This document shows, in pieces, positions 43,451 through 56,700 of a stretch of DNA of 64,000 bases. This DNA is from Polytrichum commune (taxonomy: Eukaryota > Streptophyta > Polytrichopsida > Polytrichales > Polytrichaceae). The notes beneath the pieces are model-generated. The model was not told the origin of the DNA and searched no databases. It was given only the letters and a program-made list of their open reading frames with translations. Location of the stretch: positions 33,668,001 to 33,732,000 of the forward strand of contig OX485806.1 of NCBI GenBank assembly GCA_950295325.1, written 5' to 3'. The translations under genes were made by a program, and so were the position numbers. Numbering within the stretch: the first letter of the stretch is position 1; each line of letters opens with the position of its first letter.

Positions 43451-44715
43451 CATCGTGATGTGGGTTGGTTTCTAGTTGAAACATAGGCATGGAGATTAGT
43501 ATAATGTTATATTAATCATAATCTAGTCAGTTGTTCAGTTGAGAACCGGTCTTGAAGTAGGACTTTGTAGGAAAAACTTGGTAGGAAAGACTTGATAAGT
43601 AGAACTTGTAGTTAGGGTTAGGTTAGGTTAAGGTTTACCGGCGGCGGTGGCGGCCATTACCTAGCCGCTTAGAGATCCTTGATGCCCTCACCCCAATGGT
43701 TTCGTACTGGCCAAAGGGGGCAAGGGGAAAGAGGATTTAAGGGGTGAAAGAAGGGTGGTGGGTCATTTTGAGTTGTACATTTGAAGTTTGGAAGAGTTGA
43801 AGACCTTGGAAGAGTTTGAATGAGTTTGGAGACCTTGGAGGAGTTTGAAGGTATTGACAACCTTTGGTCCAAAACTTGGACATGAAATTTGCATGGCTTT
43901 TATCGTTGAACTTTGTAGGCAATTTTACTCTCCAATAATCTCGGCAAACACCTGAATCTTCCACACACAAGTGCAATGGTAGATGCCTTTGCTCCATGAG
44001 AAACGATGAACTTTTTCTTGGATTAACTTCTCCATTATTGTGGGCGGTTTAGTAGTTAGACTTTGGTAAACATGTGTGTTCTATGATATTCTAAATGTGT
44101 AGTAATTTTATGTTAGCCCACACTATTCCACATTATTTTGAGTATTTATTACTAAGGTTATGAAATACAAAATTTGTGTGTGGTTGCTAAATGACTGCAT
44201 AAGATTTTGTGATCTGGTTTTGACCCAAGGTAAGTTGAATGGGTGAAAAGTCAACCTAATGGAACTTATCATTGTTCTATTCCATAGGTTTTGAATTTTG
44301 AGATAAACGAACAAAACATGTTTAAAAATATATTATCACAGTATATATTACTTTGATTACAACAGAACTAATCCATAAAAATCCTTAGGCTAGAACCAAA
44401 TTTGGGGTTGACTTTAAATTATTGTAGACCTCACCAATTTCCAAAAATGGGGATGCTCTAAATATTAGAGTGGTCCACACTAACTGAAATATATGGTGTA
44501 TGTTTCAATTATAGTGTTATCTCAAAATGTAATTTAAAAGTACTAGGACACAAATAATCTTGAAAGATGTGGAGGATTCTTTTCAGATGCTTGACTTTAC
44601 TAAGTAACACAATATGTATATTATATTTGAGGTAGTGCGTACATAAAGGGATAGTGCACTACACTTTTCTTTCTTTTGCAATTAATTAGAGCAAACCATA
44701 TTAATGCATGATTTA
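43451..44715. other. Gene-free stretch
   Basis: It includes a short TTAGGGTTAGGTTAGG run (43612-43632), a GGCGGCGGTGGCGG run (43640-43655) and repeats of GAAGAGTTTGAA-like words (43790-43855). No supported gene. Confidence 0.4.
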
Positions 44716-45067
44716 GACCCGGTCCAGATGAGTGCCTGGACAAAATATTGTCAAAGGTCATTGGTTGAAATAGCAACTTTTTCCAATGCATTGTCTACTT
44801 CGTCAACATGCCATGTCATCAACCAATGTGACCACCTTGGCGGACAACACGAAGAAGATTGAGTCATGCTTAGGGAGTGGCTCCAAACTTGTCCGGTGAA
44901 GGAACGTTCCTACTTGTCCAATTAGGATTGCTGGCATGTTTGAAGTCTCATTTGATGAATTGAATGGCATACACAATGACCTAATAGTCTGGAAGCACCT
45001 TTGGGAGACAAAAAAATGGTCAGGGTGTAATTGTTCGCGCTTTATCCGGGCACTTTTGAACTAGGCC
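44716..45067. mobile_element. Tourist/Harbinger-type MITE, 352 bp
   Basis: TTA direct repeats lie at 44713-44715 and 45068-45070. The left end GACCCGGTCCAGATGAGTGC and the reverse-complemented right end GGCCTAGTTCAAAAGTGCCC are similar over about 30 bp with several mismatches. The GRCCyrGTyCA..GTGCC pattern resembles known Tourist ends. The interior is non-coding. It is older than the other MITEs, judging by arm divergence. Confidence 0.6.
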
Positions 45068-45631
45068 TTAGATTGGAGTTTAGGTGGACCACAAAGTATG
45101 ACCATTTTCACTAGACATGGTTACCATCAACAAAATCACCACTATCCTCGAGTGTATTCACAATTCACAATCCACAATTCAACACCCCTAAGTCACTTCT
45201 ACATGCAATTGAAACCCTTCCTATGCCATCAAGTGTTGGCATAATGCACAAAAACTTTGAATATGATCAAGAATCATAGTTCAACAAATATATGTATGTT
45301 TCCATTACTTCTCAACCAACATGATTCCCACGTTTGATTGTGGATTCAAAATAATAGAGTGAACTTCTATACGCATTAACCATATTAATAGTGGATTGAT
45401 GTTGACATCGAATTACAACAGTCCACACTAATTTTGGAAACACAGACCTTTAGAATTAGTATTGCCAACACTAATTTGAAGCAAACATGTCTATACACTA
45501 GATATATGATCCAGTATGGCATAAAAATTGGTGTGCCATGTTATTTAGAGTGGTCTTTGTGACCCATCATGTAGCATCAAGTGTCATGTGGCACCCTCTC
45601 TAGTTGCCATTTAGTGATTGCAAGGACATTA

Positions 45632-45775
45632 GGGCCATTACACACACATGACCAAGAGCCGTGAGGCAAAGTGATTTAGAAAATTTCGTGGTCATGGTCA
45701 GCAATTTGAAGACCATGAAAAGAGAAACCCACATCACTTTCTAAAAGCCTTGGTCACACGACATAGTGTAAACCT
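45632..45775. mobile_element. Small degenerate Harbinger-like MITE (candidate)
   Basis: The left end GGGCCATTACACACACATGA, then CCAAG, faces a right end whose reverse complement reads GGTTTACACTATGTCGTGTG, then ACCAAGG. A second right-end-like copy, CACTATTGTAAACCTAGCCC, lies near 46142-46161. The short core resembles the ends of the autonomous Harbinger at 13983. Target duplication is not clear. Confidence 0.4.
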
Positions 45776-48700
45776 AACTCAGACCGGGATACAATAGTAT
45801 CTACAATGAAAATAAAAATCTAAAATACTAAATAAACAGGTTTGATGTAACCAAACTTTACCACAATATGAAGTTAGTTAAATATATTTCTTCTTATGAC
45901 AGGGTGGTCTTATTTTCCGCTGCGACAACCTATTTTGGTTCACTCCTTACAAAATCTAGGGGATCACCACACATTATCCACTTTCAACCATACATGATTT
46001 CGTATCACTTTCTCATTCATATTCTGACAAGCTCGCTCATGGTCACATTACTTATGATGACCTTGTGTAAAACAGAGTGGGACCACCACTCATTCTCAAC
46101 CAATGAGACAACCATTTGACAATGGTGACCATGGTCACCGATCACTATTGTAAACCTAGCCCAGGCTTAGTGTGGATGGGTGATGAATAGTGTGGGCCAC
46201 ACTAAATGAGATTTTGTTAGTGTAGTGGCATAGAATAAGTGGAGGGGGGGTTTATCCAAGTTACAGTAGAATGTACTTACATACTCGATGCACGTTTCTC
46301 GACAACATTGGCAGGCCCGGCGGCTGTACCCTTTACAAGGCATAGGGGATGGGGATGGAGGTATAGGGAAAGGCCCAACGAGAAATAAATATCTCCTTTT
46401 CAAAGAGACTTGGATTTCGGAGAAGCACCTCATAAGATTAAAACCCTTACGTTACCACTTAAGTGACACGAGGTGCCACTAAAAACACCAAAAGGCGGTC
46501 TTAGTTGGTTTAGGCTACACTATTTTTGAAGGGATGAGGTTAGTGTGGTCGGTATTACTCGTAAACTACGCATTAGTTTCAATGCACCGTGATTTTTGTG
46601 AGCACCATTGATTTCTATCACTACTACCACTATCTCAAGGGTCGCATCCACTTCCAAACTATTTCAACAAGGGTGGACTAAAAACATAAGATCCATCATA
46701 TTTTTCAAAATGAAAATTGTAAGCATATCATGAATAACAAAAGGATGACCTTTATGAAATATTCGTGGGTTAAAATGACTTAGTCTATCAGCTATAAGGT
46801 GTTAGAACTTTTTTTTAACGCAAATAATACATGTGTGGGAATAAATAACCCCCCCCCCCCGCGGGGCCCTTCTCCAAAAAAGAAACTGTGTATTGTGGAT
46901 AGTAACGATGGTAAGTGTGTGCAAGAGTTTATGGTTGCAATTGTGAATAAGTTTGATGTTTTTATGCAAACGATGTATTATTTGTGCAACTGCAGTATCC
47001 ATTCCGATAGCATTTTCCAATCTTGCTTTCCTTTGACACACTCGTGTGAAGTTTAATGATCTGCAATGGCCCATTGAGAAAACATGTCAAGTCATTTGGG
47101 ATGTCTTGTAGGATTGAATGGAAACATACCCTCTCGGATCTGGAAAGACCCCGTACGTTGCCTACCAAGACATTCTTAATGAATTTGATTCGACCTGGGG
47201 GGTCAAAGGTCTTATTGTGACCCAAAGTAACTCAATGGTCACGCGGAAGGTTAGGCCCAAGATGGACACTGTTTCTTGATTTCCCCTCGGTTTGCGCTGG
47301 TCCTCCCGAAGTGGTTGTATTTTGGTTCCATTCATTCAATTGATTTTCCATTTTTTGCCAAAAAAGAAGAAGGACATACTCATGTGAAATCAATGCTATG
47401 CTTAGAGGCCATCTGTAAACATACTTTGTGCTTGTGTGGATCAACAACCGGCCATAAACCATATTCCTTCAAGTATTACGTGGCTTTGCCAAATCTATGC
47501 TTTAGTAAATTTTCAATGAAAATACGTGTAACCTTAAGGATCAATCAACCTCGAAGATATTTTACTAACATATCATCCGTCCTTTCCACCTAAATTCCAA
47601 CATTGTATCACCGAACGGTGCTCAAAAATCAACAAGCAAGAAAAGAACACCCTTCTTGCAATATGTTATCTATCACATGTAGGTACTACACATGCACTAG
47701 GTGCACCCCTCGAGACAAGTAGAGTGGTTTTCTTGTCCATTCTTAAAGATTGGACCTTAATCTTCCTAAAAGTTGGTATTTTTGGCGCACATGATAGACA
47801 TACGGCATTGTTTATGGTATTTAGTGGCATGTACGCTACTTGCGGAGGGTTACACTAAAGAGTCTACAAGTCTACAAATGTCATCCTCAATAATCCTCAA
47901 CGTTACAATAAGGTAGGGGGTGCTAAAACAACACCATTCTGCACAAATTGATTGTGAGAATGCTTACCTTGTGAACATGAGTCATGCCTAATGTTCTAGG
48001 GTGACAACATATTTTTCACTCCAAAAATTTGTATCTATTTCAACATCAAGGGAATTTAAAAAAAAATGATAATACAATTAGTCTCTTTTTGCTACCTGGG
48101 AATAAAAGGAAGGTCAGTTCATACAACTACCTCATGTATACCAAATACCTTAACTTCTTGGTTTAAGGTGTTGTTACCTTATTTGCCACCATAGGTGATT
48201 TCTTAGAATGAACTGTTTTCACAAACGAGGAGTGATTTAAGGAGCAATGTGGCAACCTAAGGTGTTTACACTGATGCAACCCAGTGTAAACAAGGTAACA
48301 CCCAATTATAATTATGAACTCATAAACTACTTAAATATGTGAGTACCATATATAAACTTGCTTTAATGATTTTGATATCAAATCATTAAACACAAGGTGA
48401 CACCAAAGACCATGTCAATGTACTTGAATTTTGTAAAGACACGTATGACATTTTCTAGATGTACATTCTTTGGGAACCATAATAATAATAATCATACTTT
48501 GTGTTTGATAGACTTACTTAATGTACTCACCTTGTGAAAGAAAGAAAGAAAGAGACTTATTAAGACTTACTTAATGTACTTACCTCATGTCGTATTAGTG
48601 TAGGTTACCATTTGGAGTGCACGTTGTTGTACCTATATCGATAACACCATCCTTTATCAAGTAGATTGTTTTATTTTCCTTGATGTGGAGACTATATAAT

Positions 48701-49469
48701 TATGCAATTTGGGGCAATGGAGTAACATTCTTATCGAACATTTTGACAACATGTAACTCCAAATGATAATCCACACTAGGTGAACTTGATGGTGAGGGCA
48801 ACTACTTGGGAGTGATGAGGGCCTGAGTTTGAAACCCTTGGTTAGCCCCTTTTCCATAATCGTGCAAGCCTAAGACATACCTCACTTCTTCTTCTTCTTC
48901 TTCTTCTTGAGACCGAAGGCCAAAAAGCCAACGCCAAGATCGCACGTCTTGCAGTGACATGCCATGACGTAAGAATTTGAATTGAATGTATTGTGGATGG
49001 GTAGATTTGATGATTGTAATTATTCAGGTTGTATGCAAACTTTATGTAGTTCATGTTGCATTGTGGGTGAGCCTCACCATTGGTTCGATCTGATACTATG
49101 AGCAATATACTCTACAGAATACCATGAAAATGAATTAGTGATATGCACTCTTTCCACCTTCAAAACTGGTCGATTTACCACCAACTTGACCATGTGAGCC
49201 TTGTAATAGCTAATGTGATAGATCGGTATAGTTGCTTGAACCGAGCTCAAGAGCAAGAGGCATCTAAAACAAGAAAATGATTTCTAAAAGGGCATGGCTA
49301 CGAGGTGGGTTAGCCATGTTTAAACTTGGGGGGGCACAATGTCCAAATGGTCGTAAGCAAAGTTCCAAACCCCAACCCAATGCAAAGGGCTTAACTTCTT
49401 TTACATTTCTTATTAGTGGAGATATTTTCTTTGGTTCTCGAATGTCTGGGGCTCCTTAGGCGTGTCTCC
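45776..49469. other. Long gene-free stretch
   Basis: No recognisable protein. A C run (46848-46859) and the palindrome at 48264-48291 are the only simple features, along with a truncated SINE-like piece at 48880-48956. Confidence 0.4.
48880..48956 (-). mobile_element. Truncated SINE-like fragment
   Basis: The minus strand reads GATCTTGGCGTTGGCTTTTT, then GGCCTTCGGTCTCAAGAAG and an (AAG)n tail. This matches only the 3' third of the elements at 36712 and 40306. Flanks GACATACC and GACATGCC might be an 8-bp target duplication with one mismatch. Confidence 0.5.
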
Positions 49470-51320
49470 GGTGGTGCCTTTTCAGTTCTCTCGACAACAA
49501 AATCTTCATTTTGAATCTCCCCAAAACGTGATTGAAGTATACCAACATACTGTAACTAAATGAGTTATTCGTAAAACAAAGGAGATGAAACCATGGGTCA
49601 AGTCCCAAACCTTGAGTTTATGAGAATTAACACAAAGTCCCAAGTTTTTTTAATACTTAAATAATCATACACAAAGAGTGGAGTCGTGTTTAGTTATTAA
49701 ACACTGTATTTTTAGCTTGTCTTTACTAAATTGGGTGGGTCAAGCTAACCTTGCATAGGTCGATTTGGGATTTAGGACAACATGTCCCATGTGTATACCT
49801 TATTTTAGATTTCCAAATTCTCTCAAAGCTTGAAAAGTAAAAAACAGAGGTCCCAAAAATTTCACCCAACTTTCAAAAGAGGCTCCAATACACGATAAGC
49901 TAACGAGCTCTTAGAAGGAAGTTTGTTTTTTAAAAGAAGGATGAAACCCACGGTTTTGTCCCTCTTTGAGAGACTCTATAGACAACTCTAACAGGTTCGA
50001 GTCGACGTCAATGTTAACTGTCATCATCTCACTCAAGAGTCAGTTCAACCAAAATTTGTCCGGGTCGAGAGGTTACAGAGATTCTTGAGTGAATTGACTG
50101 CTGAGTGCGGGGCTGATCACACCGACTAGTTTTGACACCATCCGTAAGCATCTCCAGCTGTAATAATGTGAAAAGTGGTGAACCAACATCTATTTATGAA
50201 CATAATCTCCAGCAATTTCATAGTTGGAACCAAACGGAAAGTTGGTGTGATCGGGACATGAGATACTGCCCTTGGTGGTGCCTTTTCAATTCTCTTGACA
50301 ATGAATGGGGAGATCCGACTACTAGTTACAGATGGACCAATCAAAGTTCAAGAATACAGGAAAATGACTGATCCTTTTAGAGGAATCTAAGGCATATCAT
50401 ATAAATTAAGAAAAAAAAAAAAAAACCTACTGAAAGATCGTAACACACAACTGGTTGGACTTGGAAACACTGGGAATTTGACAGATTATGCCCAAAAATC
50501 TCACCGTGCAGTGTCTCTCGACAACAGAGTATTCAATGAATCTCCCCCAAAAGTGTGATTGAAGTATACCAACATACCGTACTCAACAGGTTAGAATTGA
50601 CGTCAAGAGTCACGGTCAGTGTGTATGTTGGGCAGATCTCATTCAACAATCAACTTCAAATCGAAAGCGTCACATGACGTTTTGAGAAACAGGAATGAAT
50701 GTCGATTGACGTCTACATTTCCTCCTTAAACTGTCACCTCAATGTCACATACCCAACAGTACGCATCGTTTCGATTGTTAGCATGTCCATTCACGTGTGG
50801 TTGTTTTCTTCACAAGTCACGCTACATGTCACGTTCTAAGTTGCGCATGCCAATCAATGTGCATTCTTTTTGTGGATGTTTTGGCGTCTCAGCTGTCAAA
50901 AACTTGCGAAAACGTCACAAAAAAATAGACACCGGTCACAGTCATCATCTCACTCAGGAGCCATTTCACCGAAAATCGACCCAGGTAGAATGGACCACAG
51001 ATTCTTGAGTAAATCGACTGCTGAGTGAGATGATGCCCTCAGCGATGCCTTTCTCAGGTCTCTTGACAACAACATCTTCATAGGAATCTTGCCAAGAAAT
51101 GTGATTGAAGTATACGTCTAGCATACTGTGTGTATAAAAGGTTCTGAATCGACGTCAAATGGTCATCATCTCACTCGACTTGTCATTTCATCGAAATCTG
51201 TCGGGGTATCAGAGTATGCAGAGACTCTTGAATAAATTGACTGTGGAGTGAGATGACGATGTGTGAGGTTACTCCAAACCTTTCGTATTGCAAATGAAGA
51301 TCTCATTGTCGAGAGAACCA
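49470..51320. repeat. Array of diverged, partly palindromic repeats
   Basis: Three or more copies of a unit are interleaved. One phrase, CTCTCGACAACA or similar followed by GTGATTGAAGTATACCAACAT, lies near 49490, 50516 and 51060. Another, GTCATCATCTCACTC followed about 80 bp later by GATTCTTGAGTGAATTGACTGCTGAGTG, lies near 50023, 50942 and 51169. The second is a foldback: TCATCTCACTCA faces TGAGTGAGATGA. A block at 50300-50512 also matches 24640-24855. No coding frame is supported. Confidence 0.6.
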
Positions 51321-53346
51321 CAAAAAGGGAGAAAGGGAGTTATCGTATACGAGTATGCCTCTCATTCATCTAACATAAAAGCCTTGAAATAGTGTGCAGT
51401 TCGGAGGTTTCTATTTTGTTATTCATATTGTATTTTGACACCGGAATCAATTTAAAATTAGTCTACTCAAGGTTGTTTGAGATGAATATGTAATAAACTT
51501 GTAGGGGTCATGTTTTTATGTAGGATGGATGGCATATATGTTCTTGTACGATAATTCTTTCTCTCCCTAGAAAGGCACCACCAACCACACACCCTGATCA
51601 ACCCCGGGTTGTGCCAGGGAAAAGAGGGGACACTGACAAACTCCACTCACCAATTAAGGTATGTGGGAGTTATTTAGTGTGTTCTCCAACTTTTGCCAAT
51701 TAGATTTACACAATGAAACTTGTGGTGCATTGGCAAAACTACTATAATCATCGACAAAAATCAAATCGAAATACGGACCTATTCTGATTTAGTTATGTTT
51801 ATCATAGTTGAATGTTTGTTGATTTCTTAAACAAATGTATAGGTCCTGCCAATTGTGTTTACTATTGAATGTGGAGTGGTTAAGAAAATTGGAACATGTA
51901 GTCCAATCTCATTTAAGCATGTGTCTTTCAATGGCGTTGGTTCTTTGCTCCTTACCAACCACAAACCGATCAAATATAGGGGTCCAATTGAGATAAGTGA
52001 CCCAATACCACCCACATACCTTATAGTGGGATGTGAGCCAAATTTTTGGCCAAATAGTCTAACTATGAGCGGATAGTGAAAGATGGATGAGATAGCATCC
52101 TAGTAGAAGAAAATAGTTAAACTATAGGCTAGGGAGGTAGTTACAACAATAGGCGTGGGCTTAGGCGCCCATAGTCGGTTACAGAAACTATCGTCATCTT
52201 CCCCGCTGAGCTAAGAGGGCTGGCGAGAGGGAGGAAGGCAGGCATTCTCTGATTTCATTGAGCGAAAAGTTAAACCATAGGCTTGTCTCCCTCAGCACCG
52301 TAAGCGTGCGAGGTTCATTGTTAAACTATCTTATGAGTAAACTTAATGATCACCGCAGTGATTGTGGGACACTGGTTTCTATTGAAGAACGTTGTTTATT
52401 TTGGATTTTGAGTATATTGAACGGCTGAAGTAGGTCGAAATATTTTCTGTTTCAAAAGAGTAATGTGAATCGTGAAACTATTGGTCATTGTCAAAGTTGC
52501 AATTGTTTGTGTGAGTTTGCGAGCGTAGTCAAGCAAGTCAGAGTGTGCATCTGAGTCGATTGAATGAATGAGAAAGGGGAAATTATTGCCTATTGTTGTA
52601 ATTGCAATTGATTAAGTTTTGAGATCATTAGAGGAAACAAGTGAATTAGAATTGTGAGACCATGAGTTTGTGAGTGTAATTGAGCGAGTCAGAGAGTGAA
52701 GCAAAATTGATAAGAGTAATGTGGTAGACGATTGTCAGTTGTTAAAATTGTTGTTGACTAAGTCTAACATTGCGAGTGAAATTAAGTGCGTATAAATTGC
52801 AGAGAGCAATGTGAGAAATTAAGAGAGAATTTATCAACCTTTGAGTGAGAGAGGTTGCAAATGAGAAAGAGGAATAAGCAATGAGAAAGTGAGTGATAAT
52901 GGAGAAACCTGAGAGGAATGAGGAAGTAGAGAGGGAGATTCAAAGTGAAAACTATTGGCGGATGAGAGTGAATATTGTGTAACCATTGTCGAAGTGAGAG
53001 TTCTCGAACACAATTGAGCCTACTGGAACAGTAAACCAGGAATGAGAAGATTGTTATGTGAGCAAACTATGATCTGAGCGCGGAGTTACCTTCTGTCTGA
53101 GAGAAACCGAGTGATTTGAATGTGAAGAGTGAGGAGTGAGGAGTTAAGTCGAACTATGAGCATAGGGTGTTAGCCTAAAGCAGAGGGTGAAGAAGTAGAA
53201 CTATCTCGAGTGAGATAATTGTTAAACAAAGGGCATGGTTGAATGATAGCCTAAGTAGCCATGAGAGAGAGGCACAGAGAGACCAAGGGAGTTGAGAGAG
53301 AGGATAAGTCCTATGAGAGGCAAACCCTGTGAGAGGCAAACCCTGA
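51321..53346. other. Gene-free; strongly purine-skewed from about 52180
   Basis: From about 52180 the + strand is dominated by G and A in words such as GTGAGAGAG and GAATGAGA, a skew that resumes after the MITE at 53347-53773 and fades near 54100. A leader or non-coding transcript of a retroelement is possible but I found no primer-binding site or polyprotein. Confidence 0.35.
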
Positions 53347-53773
53347 GGGCGTCCCCAGCAGCCTCGCCATAGGGCATGCCAACGCCAAAAATGGGGCATC
53401 CCGGGTTCTTAGGTGGCGGTACCGGCATAAATTGATCCCCACCAATGTCCGGTCCGGCATAATTTAGAAGCGGCCCGGGTATAGTAAAGGCCTTCCAACG
53501 CCATAAATGGTTCATATGGCGGCCCTCCTCCGGCCCGCCAAGAGATTACTTTAATATCAGATACTCCGATATCCTACTTTATCCCATGTCAGATAATAGG
53601 TGTCGTTGTCTTATTGATTGCTTCCTAATTATACCGGGGGTATGCCTAGGCTTTGGTGGGCTCTGACTCAAGATGAGCGGCCCCGCCCAAGATGGAGGGC
53701 TCCCCAAACACCCTAAACACCATATAATATATTATTTTTGGCGGGTTGCTTACTATCTCTCCTGGGGATGCCC
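53347..53773. mobile_element. Harbinger-type MITE with TGA target duplication, 427 bp
   Basis: TGA direct repeats lie at 53344-53346 and 53774-53776. The ends are GGGCGTCCCCAGCAGC and, reverse-complemented, GGGCATCCCCAGGAGA. The interior is GC-rich and has a repeated CCAACGCCA(A/T)AAATGG word (about 53381 and 53498). It is clearly foreign in composition to the purine-rich sequence around it. Confidence 0.7.
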
Positions 53774-56700
53774 TGAGAGAGGGAGTCGGAAGGCTGGGTG
53801 GTAAGCCGAAAGTCAAACTATGGACTATTGTTAGCCTATGATAGGCAATGTAGGGAAGATGAACGGCCAAGTGTCAGTCCGTGAAGTGAAGCGATTGACT
53901 ATTGTTGAGCCTGTGAGAGGCAGTGAGGAAGATGAAAGAGTATATTGTTCAGCCGAGTGTGAGTATAGTTGAAGCAAGCACTATAGAATGATAGAAGTGA
54001 AATTAGTCAAGTCAGTGTAATGAGAGAATCCCTAATCAACTGAAGTGATGAGAACTCACTTCTGATCAGTTGATTAATGGTGGGAAATGAGAGATTAAGT
54101 TGATTAAGTGTATTTGAATTAGGATAAACTTTGGATTATAAAGGAGATCAAGGCATAAGTTGTCTTAGATTCCATTGTAGTTTTATATGATTACATAGTC
54201 TAGAGACGAGATCTTTGAATATGAAGTGCAAGTTAACCATATCAATTATTGTCTTGTGTGTTACCTTGGTTGTTGTTGTTGTTGCAGGTTGTGCAAGGCA
54301 AGCAAGACTATAGCTTGACCTTGTTAATTGGTGTTAGTTGCATAAGTTGTGAGCAATGATTAAATCTTGGAGTTAATGAATGAACAATTTGTCTTGTATT
54401 GGAATTAACCTTGTCCAATTAATGAAGGAATTGTTGTGATTTGAAGATGCATTGGCTAATGGTTACCAAAGACACTTGTGATACTCAAAGACTATTGTTC
54501 TCGAAAGACTATTGTTATACAATCTCATGATGAGCTGGTTACTTAATAAGACTGACACACATACCCCACTGAATAGGAAACAGTGACAGGAAACCTTGAG
54601 GGAGAGGAGAGTAAAAGATGGATAAGAGATGTTTTAGAGTGAAGATAGCAACCCTATTGTCTGATTAATGAACTATAATGTGACAAATGCATGTAATAGA
54701 CACTAGTAAAGCCTTCCTTGAGAACCTGTATCCTGGGTTTTGTTTATTTTAGTCATAGCCAAAAACTAACTACATGGGACATGCAAGAGACATGAGGAAA
54801 TCCCATCAAGTAAGGTGTGCGGCTTTAATGTGAGGACCTCCAACTCCACAAAGTTTTTGATCATTGGATTGGCTCAAGAATTGCCTCTGCAAGTTAGTAG
54901 TTACAAATCACAAAGATTCTCATTTCATGTTTTGAAAATTGGAATTGAGATGCATAACTTATAAAACCACAAATCGAAGAACCTCTTTGTCTCTAAGTGA
55001 TCACATAGGCCCTCTGAGTATGGGCTAATCATTGAATCTAGATTGGTGTTTATGTTTTGAGCACCTAGTCCACTCTCATTGCAACACGTGTTTTTTGCGT
55101 GATCGTTCTTAACACCATGTGCCACATACCACTCAAACATGGTTGTTAAACCAAAAAGAGAAACCAAATTAGGTCTAGGTAGTGTTTTTTTGTGGTCAAT
55201 TTTAAGGCATAAGGAAAGAATAGTGTACATAAATTTGTTTTAAAACTGGAAAAGCTAAAACACATGTGAATTGCATGTCTATGACCTTGCGATTTGAAAG
55301 AGGAAGATTCCAAGAGGCCATAGATTGATAGGAAGAGCCACATCCTCCAACTTAGCACATGGTCTTGGTTGGAAATATAAGTAGGAGAGATTTTTTTAGT
55401 AGAGGGTGTCCAAACCATATTTATTGAGGCACCAAAACTTTGTCAAATTGTCTACCTTTTGAAGTTGTAATCAGTTATCCAACATAGTTCATGACTTCGA
55501 CTTTGGCAATCTATATATGATTCATAGGTGCCAATCAATTGTTTGATGCTTAAATTAATCCAAAGTGCAACCTGGGTGTTTGTATTGGTTTGCAAGCTGT
55601 GAATATCTCTTTTTATATGGCTATTGGATTGTGATCAATTATCTTAACTTGGTAAGAAGTCATTCCTTGTCATTAGAGCATTAACATTTCAATTTGTTCG
55701 AAATAGTTATAAGTCAATTAAGGCTATAATCTTACAAGTTGTTGATGATAACCTCTGCATATCTGTACTATGGTTTGAGCATTGGTGAAAGAATGATTGA
55801 CTGTATTCTAGGAAGCTATCATAAAGAGTATGTTGATTTCCTTCATAACTTGAGCCTTGATGAAGAAAATTGAGTTTTTAGGTCCTAGATTAGGTAATTG
55901 TCAGACATTAACTTTAAGTTACCTAATGTGAATTAAAATTTATACCCTTTGGGTTTCCAAGCCAAAGGTGGATTTGGATGTGTTTTTGAGTCACAAATCA
56001 CTAGATTAAGGATCGAAAGTCTTTGAGAGAGTGAAATGGATTTAGTTAGTCGTACTTAATGCCTCAAGTCTAATAGTTCAAACTTAGATTTTATCGAATA
56101 AACAACTTAAATATTTTTAATATATTTCAATCACCATAATGCATCCCAATGTGGCCTAAAGTCCACTATGATTATTTATAAGTAGTAGCTTTATTTTATT
56201 GAGAAAAATATTAAAATGTTGAAGTTGCTTCACAAAATTGCCTATAATTCCATCTTTGAATTTAATAATTAAATATAACTATTTGGAGTTTTTAAATGCC
56301 TACTTATGGACATAAAATTTGTAGAAATCAATGTCCATCGAAAAGCATGATGAGATTCTAAAAGTCATTGGTTCTAAATAGAAGGATGTCTCACGGAAAC
56401 ATCTATAACTTTTATAAGGAATTTTAGATTCCTATAAAAATAACTTAGATTACAAAGAAAACTCCAAGACCTATCCATTGATATAAGTTTTTAAATAATT
56501 GAACATCGTAATAAGCCATGGTATGCATTTCAAATCATTTATCTTTAACAAACTAAGGGCTTCAAACTACTCAATACTAATTCAAGATTATTTATTACTT
56601 TTCTAGTAACTAAAGATCTATTATTATTCAAAACTAAAGAAGATGATCATTAACATGAATTAATTTTAAGAGGCAAAAATCAACATAACCAAACAAAATT

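Noticed and set aside
46240-46870. G run and C run facing each other as possible MITE ends
   Set aside because: Flanking bases do not match, no 8-bp duplication is present, and the arms diverge immediately.
48264-48291. GTTTACACTG palindrome with an 8-base loop
   Set aside because: The word resembles Harbinger ends, but no element body or target duplication could be defined; it may be chance or two abutting relics.
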